Source: Tenodera sinensis
Taxonomy: Eukaryota; Arthropoda; Insecta; Mantodea; Mantidae
Reading direction: 5' to 3'
Length of the DNA: 64,000 nucleotides
Assembly (NCBI GenBank): GCA_030765045.1
Contig: CM060967.1
Span: 17,626,284-17,690,283, forward strand
Shown one piece after another: positions 54,341-64,000 of this stretch. Numbering within the stretch: position 1 is the stretch's first letter; each line of letters opens with the position of its first letter. The notes beneath the pieces were generated by a model that was not told where the DNA came from, ran no database searches, and worked only from the letters and a program-made list of their open reading frames with translations. The translations under genes and the position numbers were made by a program.

Positions 54341-54834
54341 TCACAAACTGCCCGTCATTTTCATATACAAATATATATTGCAAGTTGTATAAACACACTG
54401 ATTCAGGGGCGGCTTGTAAATCTAATTTGCATTAGGTAAACGCTTCACATAACATGGGTTAATACGCAGGTTAATAAATTTGTATTTAGGGGTTAAAATA
54501 TGAGATCAAATACAGAAATAATAAGGGGAAATATGCAATTTCAATACTAAATGGAATTCTATGGTACAAAAATATTAGCAACAAAGCAAACAGACATATT
54601 TATAATAGTATTGTCAAAAGTATAATAATTTATGGCCACTTATACAGGCCATACAAATTAAATTACTGGCAACAGAAATGGACTTCTGGCGGCGAGCTGC
54701 GAGAATTTCGAGAAGGGATAAAATAAGAAACGTCATTAGGGATTTTATGGGAGTCAAATCAGCAATTTTGTATGAGCTTACATTCAAAACAATTGACATG
54801 ATATGGACATGTAAGAAGAATGCCTGAAGATAGA
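54341..54834. other. no feature recognised
   Basis: AT-rich, unassigned. A minus-strand open stretch (54799-54614) is not recognisable. Confidence 0.35.
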
Positions 54835-55205
54835 ATACTAAAAAATCTGATATGTTGCACTCACATGACTTTCTCTACTCTTGTACTAACCATTCTTACA
54901 AACTCTTATTCCTATATCTTCTTCGTGTTAGTTAAGATAAACATTTGTACAAATTATCTTATTGCTTATTTCCTTGTAGGTACAAGGGGAATATTAGAAT
55001 GCAGTAGGCTTTGAGTGATAGTCAAATCTTTTAAAGCAAACAAAAAATGAATAGCGATGTTCCATTTGACAGAAATATAAGTTCCCCAAAATTTATACAG
55101 ATAACAAGAAATATCTCCAAAATTGTTCACTCTACAAAAATATATTACCTGTGAAATATCGACATCGAATTTTTAGGTGGAATACAATACTTCCTCTACT
55201 TATTA
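54835..55205 (-). repeat. family R copy, inverted, with a central deletion
   Basis: Reading the minus strand it has the start block (gtagaggaagtattgtattc, ccacctaaaaattcgatgtc), a jump to gtagagtgaacaattttgga, then on to cgaagaagatataggaataa and gtagagaaagtcatgtgagt. About 450 internal bases are missing. Confidence 0.78.
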
Positions 55206-55704
55206 GTAAACGTAAAAACCGATTAAGCAAAAAATAATAATAAATTAGCAGTCAGACACTTGCATATTGACAGTTTCAATAACATAAAGGGCATTCATAT
55301 GCAAAGGAGACAAAACACACGCTTACAATTATGAATATGAATGGTTTGAAATGTTTGCTGTTGCAGAACTTAGATGAACAGTTTTGGCTGTGCGTTGAGT
55401 CAGCATTTGCATACCGTTAGTTTTTCCAATTCATAGGAATTTCTATATTAAGTAACAGAGAGTCGTTTATTACAGTTTGTCGCAGCTTGGCCTCTTTTCT
55501 CTTCGTTTTTCCTAGCGTGGTTTTAATTATTCTGCAGGAAGGTTTTGATTACGAAAGAAAGAACAGAGTTCGGATGCAAGAGGGTCATAGTTAAAAGATT
55601 AAATTCAGCGTTAAAACAAAAAGGGCCTAAGCATCCGAAAGTTCAATCAGATAGCGAAAATGTATTGTGCAAGCTAATTTTATTTTTACTTTCACTTTCT
55701 CTCC
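55206..55704. other. no feature recognised
   Basis: AT-rich, unassigned. Confidence 0.35.
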
Positions 55705-56135
55705 TGCTAAGTAGAAGTATTGTATTCCACTGAAAAATTCTATGTCGAGATTTCACTGGAAATATGTTTTGAGGCCCCCTGAATCCAGGAGAAAACGTTT
55801 TTTTGAAAATGGCGGTTTATCCTTTTCCGAGATATTTGCTGTTCTGAATGTATGGTTCATGAAGTTTGTTTTCCGCGATGTCGTGACAAGAGTATGCAAT
55901 TTCAAAATAGCGATCCACTTTTAAACATTTGATCATCGCTTAGGTTTCCTCTATCCCTTTTATATGTGTACTAGTAATCTGAAATGGAAGTTATTTCTGC
56001 AAAATTGTATTTCGACTAATATAAACCAGATAGAAAAAGAAACTTTCTTTAGAATATTTTGTAAAGTTTATAAAAATATATTGGGTAGAGAAAGGCATGC
56101 CCATGTGATACATCAGATTTGTTATCCTGTTTTAT
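55705..56135 (+). repeat. family R copy with internal deletion
   Basis: Start block aagtagaagtattgtattcc and cgagatttcactggaaatat, gaggccccctgaatccagga, then the terminal region (ccagatagaaaaagaaactt, gtagagaaaggcatgcccat, gtgatacatcagatt). The central half is absent. Confidence 0.72.
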
Positions 56136-56256
56136 ATTATAGAAGTTCATCAGATGTAAAATGTTTAACCATTGCTCTGCACACAAACTAGGTTTCAATA
56201 GAAACACGTGTTGTGGTTTTGGTGTATGCTTCCTAACCGCTAAATACAAACTGAGT

Positions 56257-56260
<4 letters not shown>

Positions 56261-56300
<40 letters not shown>
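56261..56300. repeat. A(40) homopolymer
   Basis: Forty consecutive A, preceded by ctgagtattt. No retroposed coding sequence was recognised upstream, so it may be the tail of an unrecognised retroelement or a simple expansion. Length in the assembly is unreliable. Confidence 0.95.
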
Positions 56301-56301
<1 letters not shown>

Positions 56302-56424
56302 GTACTGTTAGGCGACACAATAGTTTCCATATTTTAAGCCAATCAATGAATTGATTGTTCTAACACACTTAAAACATGTATAGGTTACGTCGTAAGATAG
56401 AAACAGAAATAAAAAGTTGAATGT

Positions 56425-56530
56425 CACACTCGGGAATTGAACCAGTGATTTTTTGCTCTACGTGCTGCTGCTCTTAGCCACTGAGCTACCATGGTAACGT
56501 GCCGACACAGCCTTAAATTCTCCAACTGAT
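56425..56530 (-). mobile_element. SINE-D copy, inverted
   Basis: On the minus strand: accatggtagctcagtggct, aagagcagcagcacgtagag and ggttcaattcccgagtgtga, with A- and B-box matches. Same family as 34.8 kb and the 1.26-kb fragment, whose flanks (ccttaaattctccaa) it also shares. Confidence 0.75.
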
Positions 56531-56888
56531 TCGCTTAAATTTCATTTTAAAGCTTGCTTCATTTACAGCAAAGGTTTTAAATACGTGTAGACTTAATGTG
56601 TGTTTCTTTTTTTAACTGGGTAACTGATTTACAAAGTATATATAATTTCGTCAACTTAATTTCGTTGTGTTATTCCTAAATGGTATTTTCATTTTCAAAA
56701 TAACCTCTACCATCTTCCAGGCCATCGAAATCATCAAGTTCTTGGCCATTTTATGTAGAATAAAAATACAGCTTTGATTCTACACCGTTATTCTATTAAG
56801 CGCAATTCCGATATGTAACCATTAATAAAGGCGAGGTACCAGTCTGTAACCTTCATTCGCTATTAACCTGGTATTTATGTTTCTCTTC
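56531..56888. other. no feature recognised
   Basis: AT-rich, unassigned. Confidence 0.35.
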
Positions 56889-56889
56889 A

Positions 56890-57075
56890 TTACTGCATTG
56901 TTACGTCATATGCGTGACCCAGGCCACTCGCCGTAGCAGCTTGCACATTAATTATAGATCCATAATCTTTGCAATTTACATATTCATCTCCATGACGATT
57001 TGGTTTTGGAACCTTCACACGTGTATACCAACTGCAGACAGAAAATTGTACTTCCTCTAAGTTTAACATCGTGTA
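56890..57075 (-). pseudogene. possible unrecognised coding remnant
   Basis: The minus strand reads SVCSWYTRVKVPKPNRHGDE and then YVNCKDYGSIINVQAATASG. It is unlike the low-complexity frames around it and looks like real former coding sequence, but I cannot assign a family. Confidence 0.3.
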
Positions 57076-57484
57076 ACAGTTTTTCAACAATTTTGTTTGC
57101 TTCTCGGTTCTTCTACAAATCTGTGTCTCTCCGTATTTTCTGCTGACTAGTCAAAGCTCCACGACGCGTTTCGCTCCCCCCCCCCCCCCCTCCATAAATA
57201 ATCACTTAAGCATGTAAAGTTTTCACTGCTATCTAATTAGCGTTTTGAAATTCCTAGGTTGGTAGACCTTCCTTTCTCGGATAGTTAACAACGTAGCGAT
57301 TTGTACTTACTAAAAGCCGTTTCCTAAGGAAGCGAAGGAACATCTGAGGCAGGCTTCAACTTTTCATAGCACTTGCTTTGAAGTAAAAGCAATACATAGA
57401 TATTAATCGCAGTAATTGCCATGCTTCTAGCTTTTGCTTAACCTGGCGTACTTTTGCTAAAGTGAAACTGGGAAGTTGTCACTC
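57076..57484. other. no feature recognised; C-run
   Basis: A C15 run lies at 57176-57190. Otherwise unassigned. Confidence 0.4.
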
Positions 57485-57960
57485 CTTTTCCCTCCTGATC
57501 ATGTAAAGAGAACAGAAAATCAAAGCCATCACAGAGCGACAAGCTCTTAAGAGATCTGACTGTCATTTAAGAATACTGTATGCTCCTGTTGCCATTATAT
57601 TTACAAGAAAATATGTAATAAAACCATTTCTACAAATGTGTTTCTGAATTAAAATGTAATACATAGAAGAAAAAGCATTTACAACAGTAGCTCGTACAAG
57701 AGAGGGTAGAGAAAGTCATGTGAGTGCGCGCTGCAGATTGTTTTCTCCTGGTCATATTTAAAAAGAGTACCATCATATACGCGACCAGCTCTTAGATTTA
57801 ACTGTCGCGTAAGCCTATTGCATTGCTCTATTCCCATTGTACCTACATGAAAATGTGCAACAAAATTATTTCTAGAAAGTAAACAGAAGAATAAGCTTTT
57901 GTAAAAATGTTGTTGAAGAATGGGAAGAGAAAGCCATTGGAAGTGTAACACATAAAACTT
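57485..57960 (+). repeat. family R terminal segment, tandem pair
   Basis: Two direct copies of the 3' segment, each running from atgtaaagagaacagaaa-like words to gtagagaaagtcatgtgagt (57708) and gggaagagaaagccattgga (57921), offset about 213 bases. The rest of the element is missing. Confidence 0.7.
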
Positions 57961-58508
57961 CAATCTAAGCTATAAATCACTAAACAGTTCACGTCAACTT
58001 ACCATAAAAATTTCAGCAACCTAACATTCAAAACTAGAAGTTGTGCATATACCGTAAATAAATATGTATATTTCACACTTCTCGGCCTGTCTTCAAAAAG
58101 AAAGAAAAATAATAATTTCTGAAATTGAAAGTTGTTAGCAATTATTTTTCCCTTCGTTCACTGTAATGAAATAGAACGTCTTTCGTAATTAAATTACTAG
58201 CTTTTATTTTCAAATGGATTATCATTAGAGCCCCTAATTGCTAATTAAAATCCTCAAAAGCCTTCGCGTGAAAATTATGCAGCAACTTCACCGGCAATTT
58301 TGCATACTTTAATGTGTAATCATCCCATACTGAATATCCAAACGAGATTCAATATCAGCCCCTGCAGATTATGTTACCCGCACACCACGGATGAGGTGCT
58401 GTAAAGCTTTGTTGTCCAACACACGTAAATATAACCGAAAATGTATATTATGTTCTCCCATATTTTACAGTTTATTACAGCAGAAGTTAATTTTTACTTT
58501 CTCTAGCA
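57961..58508. other. no feature recognised
   Basis: AT-rich, unassigned. Confidence 0.35.
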
Positions 58509-58509
58509 G

Positions 58510-58965
58510 ATTTCGAACAAAATTGCTCCACCCTAAACTACCCTTTACATGGAAAAATTTCCGAAAATTTTGATTTTCTCGAAAATAGCTCTAACGATTT
58601 TGATTAAAATGCGATAGGTTTAAGATATTTTTATATCTTCAATTTTCTGGCTATAGCCAATGTAGTCCTGTTTACTCTGGTTGACTTTTGCATAATGATA
58701 AACCGTAAGAGATAGACCAACTCTTACTATAGAAAAAATGTAGATCTTGCTAAAACACACAATTTATGTTCAAATATTTTTTTTTGTAGAGTGAACCATT
58801 TCGGAAATACTCCTTGTTGTTTGTGTGAGTTTTGGAAAATTTAAACTTACGTCAAATGGAAGATTGTCATTCATTTTTTTATATGGTACGCGTGCAAAGA
58901 GAACGGAATTTGAAAGGTTTAAAGATTTGACTATCGCTGTATTCCCATATTCCTCTTGCAGTGTA
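58510..58965 (+). repeat. family R central segment
   Basis: It runs from tccaccctaaactacccttt, through gattttctcgaaaatagctc and ataaaccgtaagagatagac, to aaagagaacggaatttgaaa and gactatcgctgtattcccat. It lacks both ends. Confidence 0.8.
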
Positions 58966-59002
58966 TAAATTATAGAATACCAAGTGCCAAGTTTAATTAC
59001 AG

Positions 59003-59340
59003 GATCACAAGAAGGCATTTCTTGATTGGATGCATGTTGCGAAGGCTGCGCTGAACACTGAGCACCTGGCAATCTCTCAAGCTGTCATCATCGAAGTAAA
59101 CAAAACAGAGTTGCAGTTAAAAATGCATAGCACCATCACGCCTTGTGAATATTTTGAAGGATGGGACCAATATTGATTTCTTTGAAAGTTTCAATGTTAC
59201 ATTTCCTAAGCAGACAACAAAATCCTTTTACATTGACCTCATGAAGGACTAGAAAGATCTTGCTAATGTCTCAGGTGAATGTGTTTGTAAGAGAATTCTA
59301 ATTCCTAATTCTGGAAACAAGTGCCTTACGTCACCTTGAG
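59003..59340 (+). pseudogene. possible unrecognised coding remnant
   Basis: The plus strand reads KKAFLDWMHVAKAALNTEHL and then AISQAVIIEVNKTELQLKMH, a TGA, and after a frameshift IDFFESFNVTFPKQTTKSFY, with a TAG in KD*KDLANVSGE. Such a length with only two stops and one frameshift suggests a decayed retrocopy. I recognise no family. Confidence 0.35.
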
Positions 59341-59944
59341 CATTAATAATGCACCTTTGGATTTACCAGTCCTATTGTTATGTGCTACTCTGCTTACACA
59401 CGCATTTATGTCTAGATTAATTAGTTACCGTTACACAATGTAATATTTGGGGCATATATAACTATAATATTCCTAATTATGTTATTTATACTCGAATGTT
59501 CTGTACATTTCATATAATGCAATTACAAAGGACATAGAACGTTGAGATATTTGATTTCTTAATGGTACATAGAACGTTTTGCCCTTCCTTATTATATTCA
59601 TTTTCTCTTTCGTTCTAAACCCGGCTATATTTTTCTTCCTTTACAAATACTAATTATTAATTAGCAATTAAAGCTAGGATGAACTATCACTGACGTAAGT
59701 TGCGATGACTTAAACATTTCCTCGATATATCAATAATAAACAAAGTCCATATTTTAATATCCTCAATTGCTGTTAATGAAGACTTTTTATATTGCACTAT
59801 TTATGTAAGTTAGTTTACATGTTTTTTAAATGAAAATTAGTGAGCATGATTACCGAAAAAGTAAATACTGATTTAAAATTATCGCAAATTATTTATTATA
59901 GTTATAATTACATTTTTGATATTATATATTTCATTGTGTAAAAT
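59341..59944. other. no feature recognised
   Basis: Very AT-rich, unassigned. Confidence 0.4.
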
Positions 59945-60220
59945 GTTTTAAAGCTCTGAGATCCCGTTCTCTTTGCACCCTTAGCATATAAAAAAATCTG
60001 ATGTGTTGCACTCACATGACTTTCTCTACTCTTGTACTAACCATTCTTACAAACTCTTATTCCTATATCTTCTTCGTGTTAGTTAAAATAAACATTTGTA
60101 CAAATTATCTTATTGCTTATTTCCTTGTAGGTGCAAGGGGAATATTGGAATACAGTAGGCTTTGTGCGACAGTCAAATCTTTTAAAGCTTTGAGATTCCG
60201 TTCTCTTTGTACATGTAACA

Positions 60221-60263
<43 letters not shown>

Positions 60264-60890
60264 AACAACGATGACCCATTTCACGAAAGTTCCAAGTTTT
60301 CCGAAACTCACACACATAACAAGGTATATCTCCGAAATGGTTCACCCTACAAGAAAATTTATTGAGACATAAATTGTGTATTTTAGCAAGATCTACATTT
60401 TTTGTATAGTATAATTTGGTCTATCTCTAACGGTTTACCAGTTATGCAAAAGTCGTCCAGAGTAAATACGACTACAGGGGCTATAGCCAGAAAATTCAAG
60501 ATATACATTTCATTTGTCATCAAAATATCTCAAACATGTGACATTTTAATCAAAATCGTTAAGCCATTTTCAAGAAAATCAAAATTTTCGAAAATTTTTC
60601 CATGTAAAGGGAAGTTTAGGGTGGGGCTATTTTCTTCAAAATCTTCGTGTCACATCCTTGAACGACATTAAACTTAAATACCAACTTTGGTTTTTAACCG
60701 ACTTTTCGTTTTTGAGCTATGCTGTCCACAGACTGATAGACACACAGACACACACACACGGACCTTTTTCTAAAAATGCTTTTTTTTGGATTCAGGGGGC
60801 CTCAAAACATTTATTTCCGGTGAAATCTCTACTTCGAATTTTTGGGTGGAATACAATACTTCCTCTACTTACTAGTAGAGAAAGGAAAAA
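59945..60890 (-). repeat. family R, the most complete copy, inverted, with A(39) insertion
   Basis: On the minus strand it runs from gtagaggaagtattgtattc and ccacccaaaaattcgaagta, through gtccgtgtgtgtgtgtgtct, to gagtgcaacacatcag. Past that end (59945-59995) the block atgctaagggtgcaaagaga repeats, as if a second terminal segment follows head-to-tail. A homopolymer (60224-60262) interrupts it. Confidence 0.88.
60224..60262. repeat. A(39) homopolymer inside family R
   Basis: Thirty-nine A replace a short run (atgtaacatataaaaaaa) that other copies carry at this point, so this is a local expansion, not a retroposon tail. The length in the assembly is unreliable. Confidence 0.93.
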
Positions 60891-62289
60891 AAGTAACAGC
60901 AGCAGTAACATATGATGCACTAAAACAATTGCTTCTGTGGCAACATAACAGATGCAATAACACCAACTATGGCCGTAGTGTTACTATGGTTATATTTTAC
61001 GAACAGTTGGCTATACTGATGCAACCTAACAGATGGAATATCACCAAATATAACCAGACTGCGCCATAATGGGGGGAAAATGTTACAGTTGGTTTTTGGG
61101 GTATTTCAATACGCTTTTTTTTTTATATGCGGCCTTTCCTTCATATGTGCTTAACCTTTGCACCCGCTTTAGAGTCCTCATACAATGACTATAATGACTC
61201 CTTTATGACCTTGACTGTTGGTTATTCTAATAAGCCTATCACTGTAGCGTTCCCAAAATACCAGCGCTGGGAAGAAGTGTTCATTTGGTCAGTTGAAGGC
61301 GGGGACTTGAAGGAAGCCGACCCACCGTGACTGGAATACTCATATTGAAGATATTCCTGTCATGTCCTGTCATCCCTGCGGAAGTATACACAAAGCACGT
61401 CGCCAATACCAGGAAGCATCCCTGTAAGGGACATTTGCCTTGTCGATAGATGACCAGGAGGTCCTTCCTAGTCAAAGGATTCCTTCCGTCGGCGACATCA
61501 AAATGCAACACAAGGCACGCAATTAGCTTGATACGCATCAGGGATGTCGCAATTATTAACCTTATCACCAGCCGCAGTAGAACATAACCTCAAAAACAAA
61601 AAATCGGTTGTAGCTATTGAAGTTGCATGGGCGAAGTCGCTTAAACCACGTGCTCAGTGTGTTCTCCAGGGAAAAGCAGAACTACCTTAAAGGCCCCTAG
61701 AAGATTTGGAACACTCACAATCACTCGTCCTTACCACGTACGATGCGTTTACGCATGATTAAATATGGAAGTTAGGCCAAACTTTGAGGTTAGTGATGTG
61801 AAACATCGACCTACGCAAAAGTTCAAGGTTCAGGACAAATTTGGTAGGTATAGTATGTTGAATTGAAGGTTTATTCGGAGCCTAAGTTTCCCTTCTTTAG
61901 GGCAATACTTTCATCATCGTCATCTTTACATTTCTCCTCGCACCTTACACTTCCCAGGGCTTACAAGTGAGCGATTGGGGTCAGAAGCCTGTCGAGGAAT
62001 AGACAAACTCGGGATCAGAGGGAGTAGAAAGAAAATACTCACAAACTTACCTACATCTGAAAAAAAAATGAATTCTAAAGTTCACAGGGGGTGCAATACA
62101 CTTATACGTATTTCATATATGCAACTGAACGCGGGAGAACCTTGCATTGTTACCGATTTTGCCTAAAATAGTCCAGAGCAGACTAATCACTTTTACATTG
62201 ATTAACAGATGACCACGTGCATATTGAACCCTCGTCGCTCGATGGTTCAGCACAACTGCATATGACACACGCTATTCTTTTTTTCTCTA
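60891..62289. other. no gene recognised
   Basis: Mixed composition. 61935-62010 (gggcttacaag, cagaagcctgtcgaggaata) may be a scrap of the SINE-A 3' part on the minus strand. No coding motif was recognised at 61100-61600 despite modest open frames on both strands. Confidence 0.35.
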
Positions 62290-62455
62290 TCATATAGTAG
62301 GTAGGAAAAGTATAGCACGCCACCCAAAAATTCGATATCTAGTTTTCAACGGAAATACGTACTTATTTTGAGGTCCCCAATTCTATAAAATCTCCATGTT
62401 CATATGTGTAAAGAACATTACTAAAAAATCAGATGTGTTGCACTCACATGAGTTT
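62290..62455 (+). repeat. family R, start and end blocks only
   Basis: The start block (aaagtatagcacgccaccca, aaaattcgatatctagtttt, gaggtccccaattc) is plus-oriented. It is followed by a minus-oriented end block (aaaaatcagatgtgttgcac, tcacatgag). Nearly the whole element is deleted. Confidence 0.65.
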
Positions 62456-63140
62456 TTAACGTTAATTTAAGTGACAGACAACGTAAAATAGTAACGTTCT
62501 ATCTCCTTGAAGGTAATCATGGCCGAAATGCAACATTTTCTCGTGGGTAAACAGAACGCTAGGCGAGAGGCAGTGTTAACAGAAGCTTGTGCCGTATGTT
62601 TACTGAGCATGAATTAATTGTATTACCTGGGCTCTAGCTTTCATGTTTGCACTTAATTTTCAAGCATATATTGTTATTTTAACAGAAATCCAGTGATAAA
62701 ATATGTGGTTTTAAGTTTATACCTTGTGGTTGTGTTCTATATCCGGTTTCGAATTTAAGTTCAGAACTGTCTGTTTGCTAAGTTTGAATCTGTTTAAAAA
62801 TACCAAGTGATACCACATCTGAAAGTGAACAGGTCTAATTAACAAACTTCTGGGTCTTTCAGGCCTGTCAATTATCTGAATAACTTCATTACTCTAGTAT
62901 TCCTCAAAAACCTCTCCGATATTCATAAGTGCAGCTGTCACCGCCATCTCACGGATATAGTATTAAACTGTAGTTAAATGGAAGTAAATTCAACTGAAGA
63001 TTAAAGCTTATAATGTGAGTAAAACTATAGTTTAATCCTAACCGGGAGTTTTAAGCTCCTTTATAATACTGGACTCAAAGTACTTACCGACGTTAGCAAG
63101 TCGCCATTGGATATGTGATCTCAAAATGTTTGATGAATTC
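62456..63140. other. no feature recognised
   Basis: AT-rich, unassigned. Confidence 0.4.
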
Positions 63141-63142
63141 AT

Positions 63143-63289
63143 ATTGTTGTTGTTGTTGTTGGTTTATTTAATGACGCTGTATCCAGTGTATTCTGGATTT
63201 CCGCGTCTGGTGTCTTTAATGAAGTAGAGATGTAGATGTAACATAAGATGTAATTTGAATATACATATGTTGTTATTATGCTGTTAGTA
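63143..63289 (-). repeat. 3' untranslated region and (aac)n tail of the edge LINE
   Basis: Reading the minus strand, after the stop codon come ttcattaaagacaccagacg and gatacagcgtcattaaataa, then ccaacaacaacaacaac at 63160-63144. This is the 3' end of the retrotransposon below. The (aac)n tail recalls the LINE at 11.25 kb, and the cagcgtc-ttaaa words match the SINE-E tail at 7.25 kb. Confidence 0.7.
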
Positions 63290-64000
63290 TTATAGTTTCA
63301 TTTTACATTTTCTGAGGAAACGAAGAAGAAGTGGTGCTATATAACGTATTTTCCAATTTAGAAGTGAGGAAATATTCCAGGGACCGTGTCCAATACGTGC
63401 ACATATGTGTGAATAAAGAGATGTCGAATGTTGGTAATTTTTAGGGCATTGAAAGAATATATGATCTGCATCGCCAAACTGACCACACTCACAGCAATCT
63501 GTATCGCGTTTTCCGATCTTAAATAAATAAGCCGGTGTGGGTGCTACGCCTAATTTCAATTTTGTTGCCAGAGATATAGCCTCTTTACCTACATTTCCCA
63601 CTGAAAACCATGGTGTTTTAGATGATTTAGGTAGATGGAAATAAGTATCGATATGATGAGTAATATGTTGTCGGACGTCCTGGATGTGTATTCCTGGTGA
63701 TGGATTTGGGGGAGAATTATTGGCAGCTGCTTTGGCCAGTATATCTACGTACTCATTACCTGTTATATTAGAATGTCCAGGTATCCATATCATATGTGTC
63801 ATGTTATGTCGTTGATCTAAAGAATCTAGTTCGTGGAAACATAATATTTCCCACCAATCAAGAGAAGGTTTTATTTGGAATCTATTAAGAGTTTGTATAG
63901 CACTGTAGAAATCGATACAGAGTAGGATTGTGGAATTATGTATATGACGTAAAGAATATAGAGCTTGGTATATTGCGTATATTTCTGTTGAATAATTAGA
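63290..64000 (-). CDS. non-LTR retrotransposon ORF2, RNase H and C-terminal Cys/His region (truncated by window edge)
   Basis: 236 codons open to the window end, with a stop at 63290-63292. The order matches RNase H: STEIYAIYQALYSL (catalytic Glu), ILLCIDFYSAIQTL (catalytic Asp), WIPGHSNITGNEYVDILAKA (His and final Asp). Next comes a region ending KRDTDCCECGQFGDADHIFF then QCPKN, the CxxC...DxxHxxxxC pattern that closes I/R1/LOA-type ORF2 proteins. RNase H would remove the RNA template during target-primed reverse transcription. The endonuclease and reverse transcriptase should lie beyond base 64000. No stop or frameshift is seen, so the copy may be young. Confidence 0.9.
   Translation of the reverse strand, partial: SNYSTEIYAIYQALYSLRHIHNSTILLCIDFYSAIQTLNRFQIKPSLDWWEILCFHELDSLDQRHNMTHMIWIPGHSNITGNEYVDILAKAAANNSPPNPSPGIHIQDVRQHITHHIDTYFHLPKSSKTPWFSVGNVGKEAISLATKLKLGVAPTPAYLFKIGKRDTDCCECGQFGDADHIFFQCPKNYQHSTSLYSHICARIGHGPWNISSLLNWKIRYIAPLLLRFLRKCKMKL

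Noticed and set aside
54078..54392. 104-codon Pro/Ser/Leu-rich open frame
   Set aside because: It is translation through the 17-bp pyrimidine minisatellite; the peptide only repeats the DNA unit.
60224..60262. Poly(A) tail of a retroposed gene
   Set aside because: The run lies in the middle of a family R copy at a place where other copies have a short A run; both flanks continue the same repeat.

Overview
The window is animal nuclear DNA, almost certainly from an insect. It is AT-rich, has GT-AG introns of several kilobases, and carries many transposon remnants. The two recognisable host genes read as insect versions. The large introns and the variety of tRNA-derived SINEs suit a large hemimetabolous (cockroach- or termite-like) genome, but this placement is inference; no species was identified.

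Layout. (1) About 750-18240, plus strand: thirteen coding exons of HMG-CoA reductase (HMGR), from near the end of the sterol-sensing membrane domain to the stop codon. The N-terminal membrane exons lie before base 1. All exon phases join, giving 662 visible residues with every catalytic residue present. (2) 18531-28273, minus strand: six coding exons of XPA, the nucleotide-excision-repair damage-verification scaffold, apparently complete at 290 residues. The two genes converge and their predicted 3' ends overlap at about 18.36-18.47 kb. (3) About 28.3-64 kb: no intact host gene was found. This part is old transposon debris, dominated by one unrecognised repeat of about 0.85-0.95 kb (called family R here) with roughly 15-18 copies or pieces. 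It also holds SINEs, two transposase pseudogenes, simple repeats, and at the right edge the RNase H end of a non-LTR retrotransposon running out of the window.

The introns are also full of insertions. They include a piggyBac-like MITE with TTAA ends, a foldback element with 11-bp target-site duplications, palindromic MITEs sharing a short one-sided tail, an internally deleted LINE, a second LINE copy with the twin-priming (5' inversion) structure and a perfect 16-bp duplication, a Penelope-like GIY-YIG remnant, a broken mariner, a broken reverse transcriptase, and several tRNA-derived SINE families, three copies with clear target-site duplications.

The two genes are not expected to act together: HMGR makes mevalonate at the ER membrane and XPA works in nuclear DNA repair. 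The most novel-looking item is family R, because of its density, its head-to-tail and inverted arrangements, its tandemly amplified internal segments and the lack of a recognisable coding sequence. No bacterial-type system, CRISPR array, rRNA or clear functional tRNA was seen.
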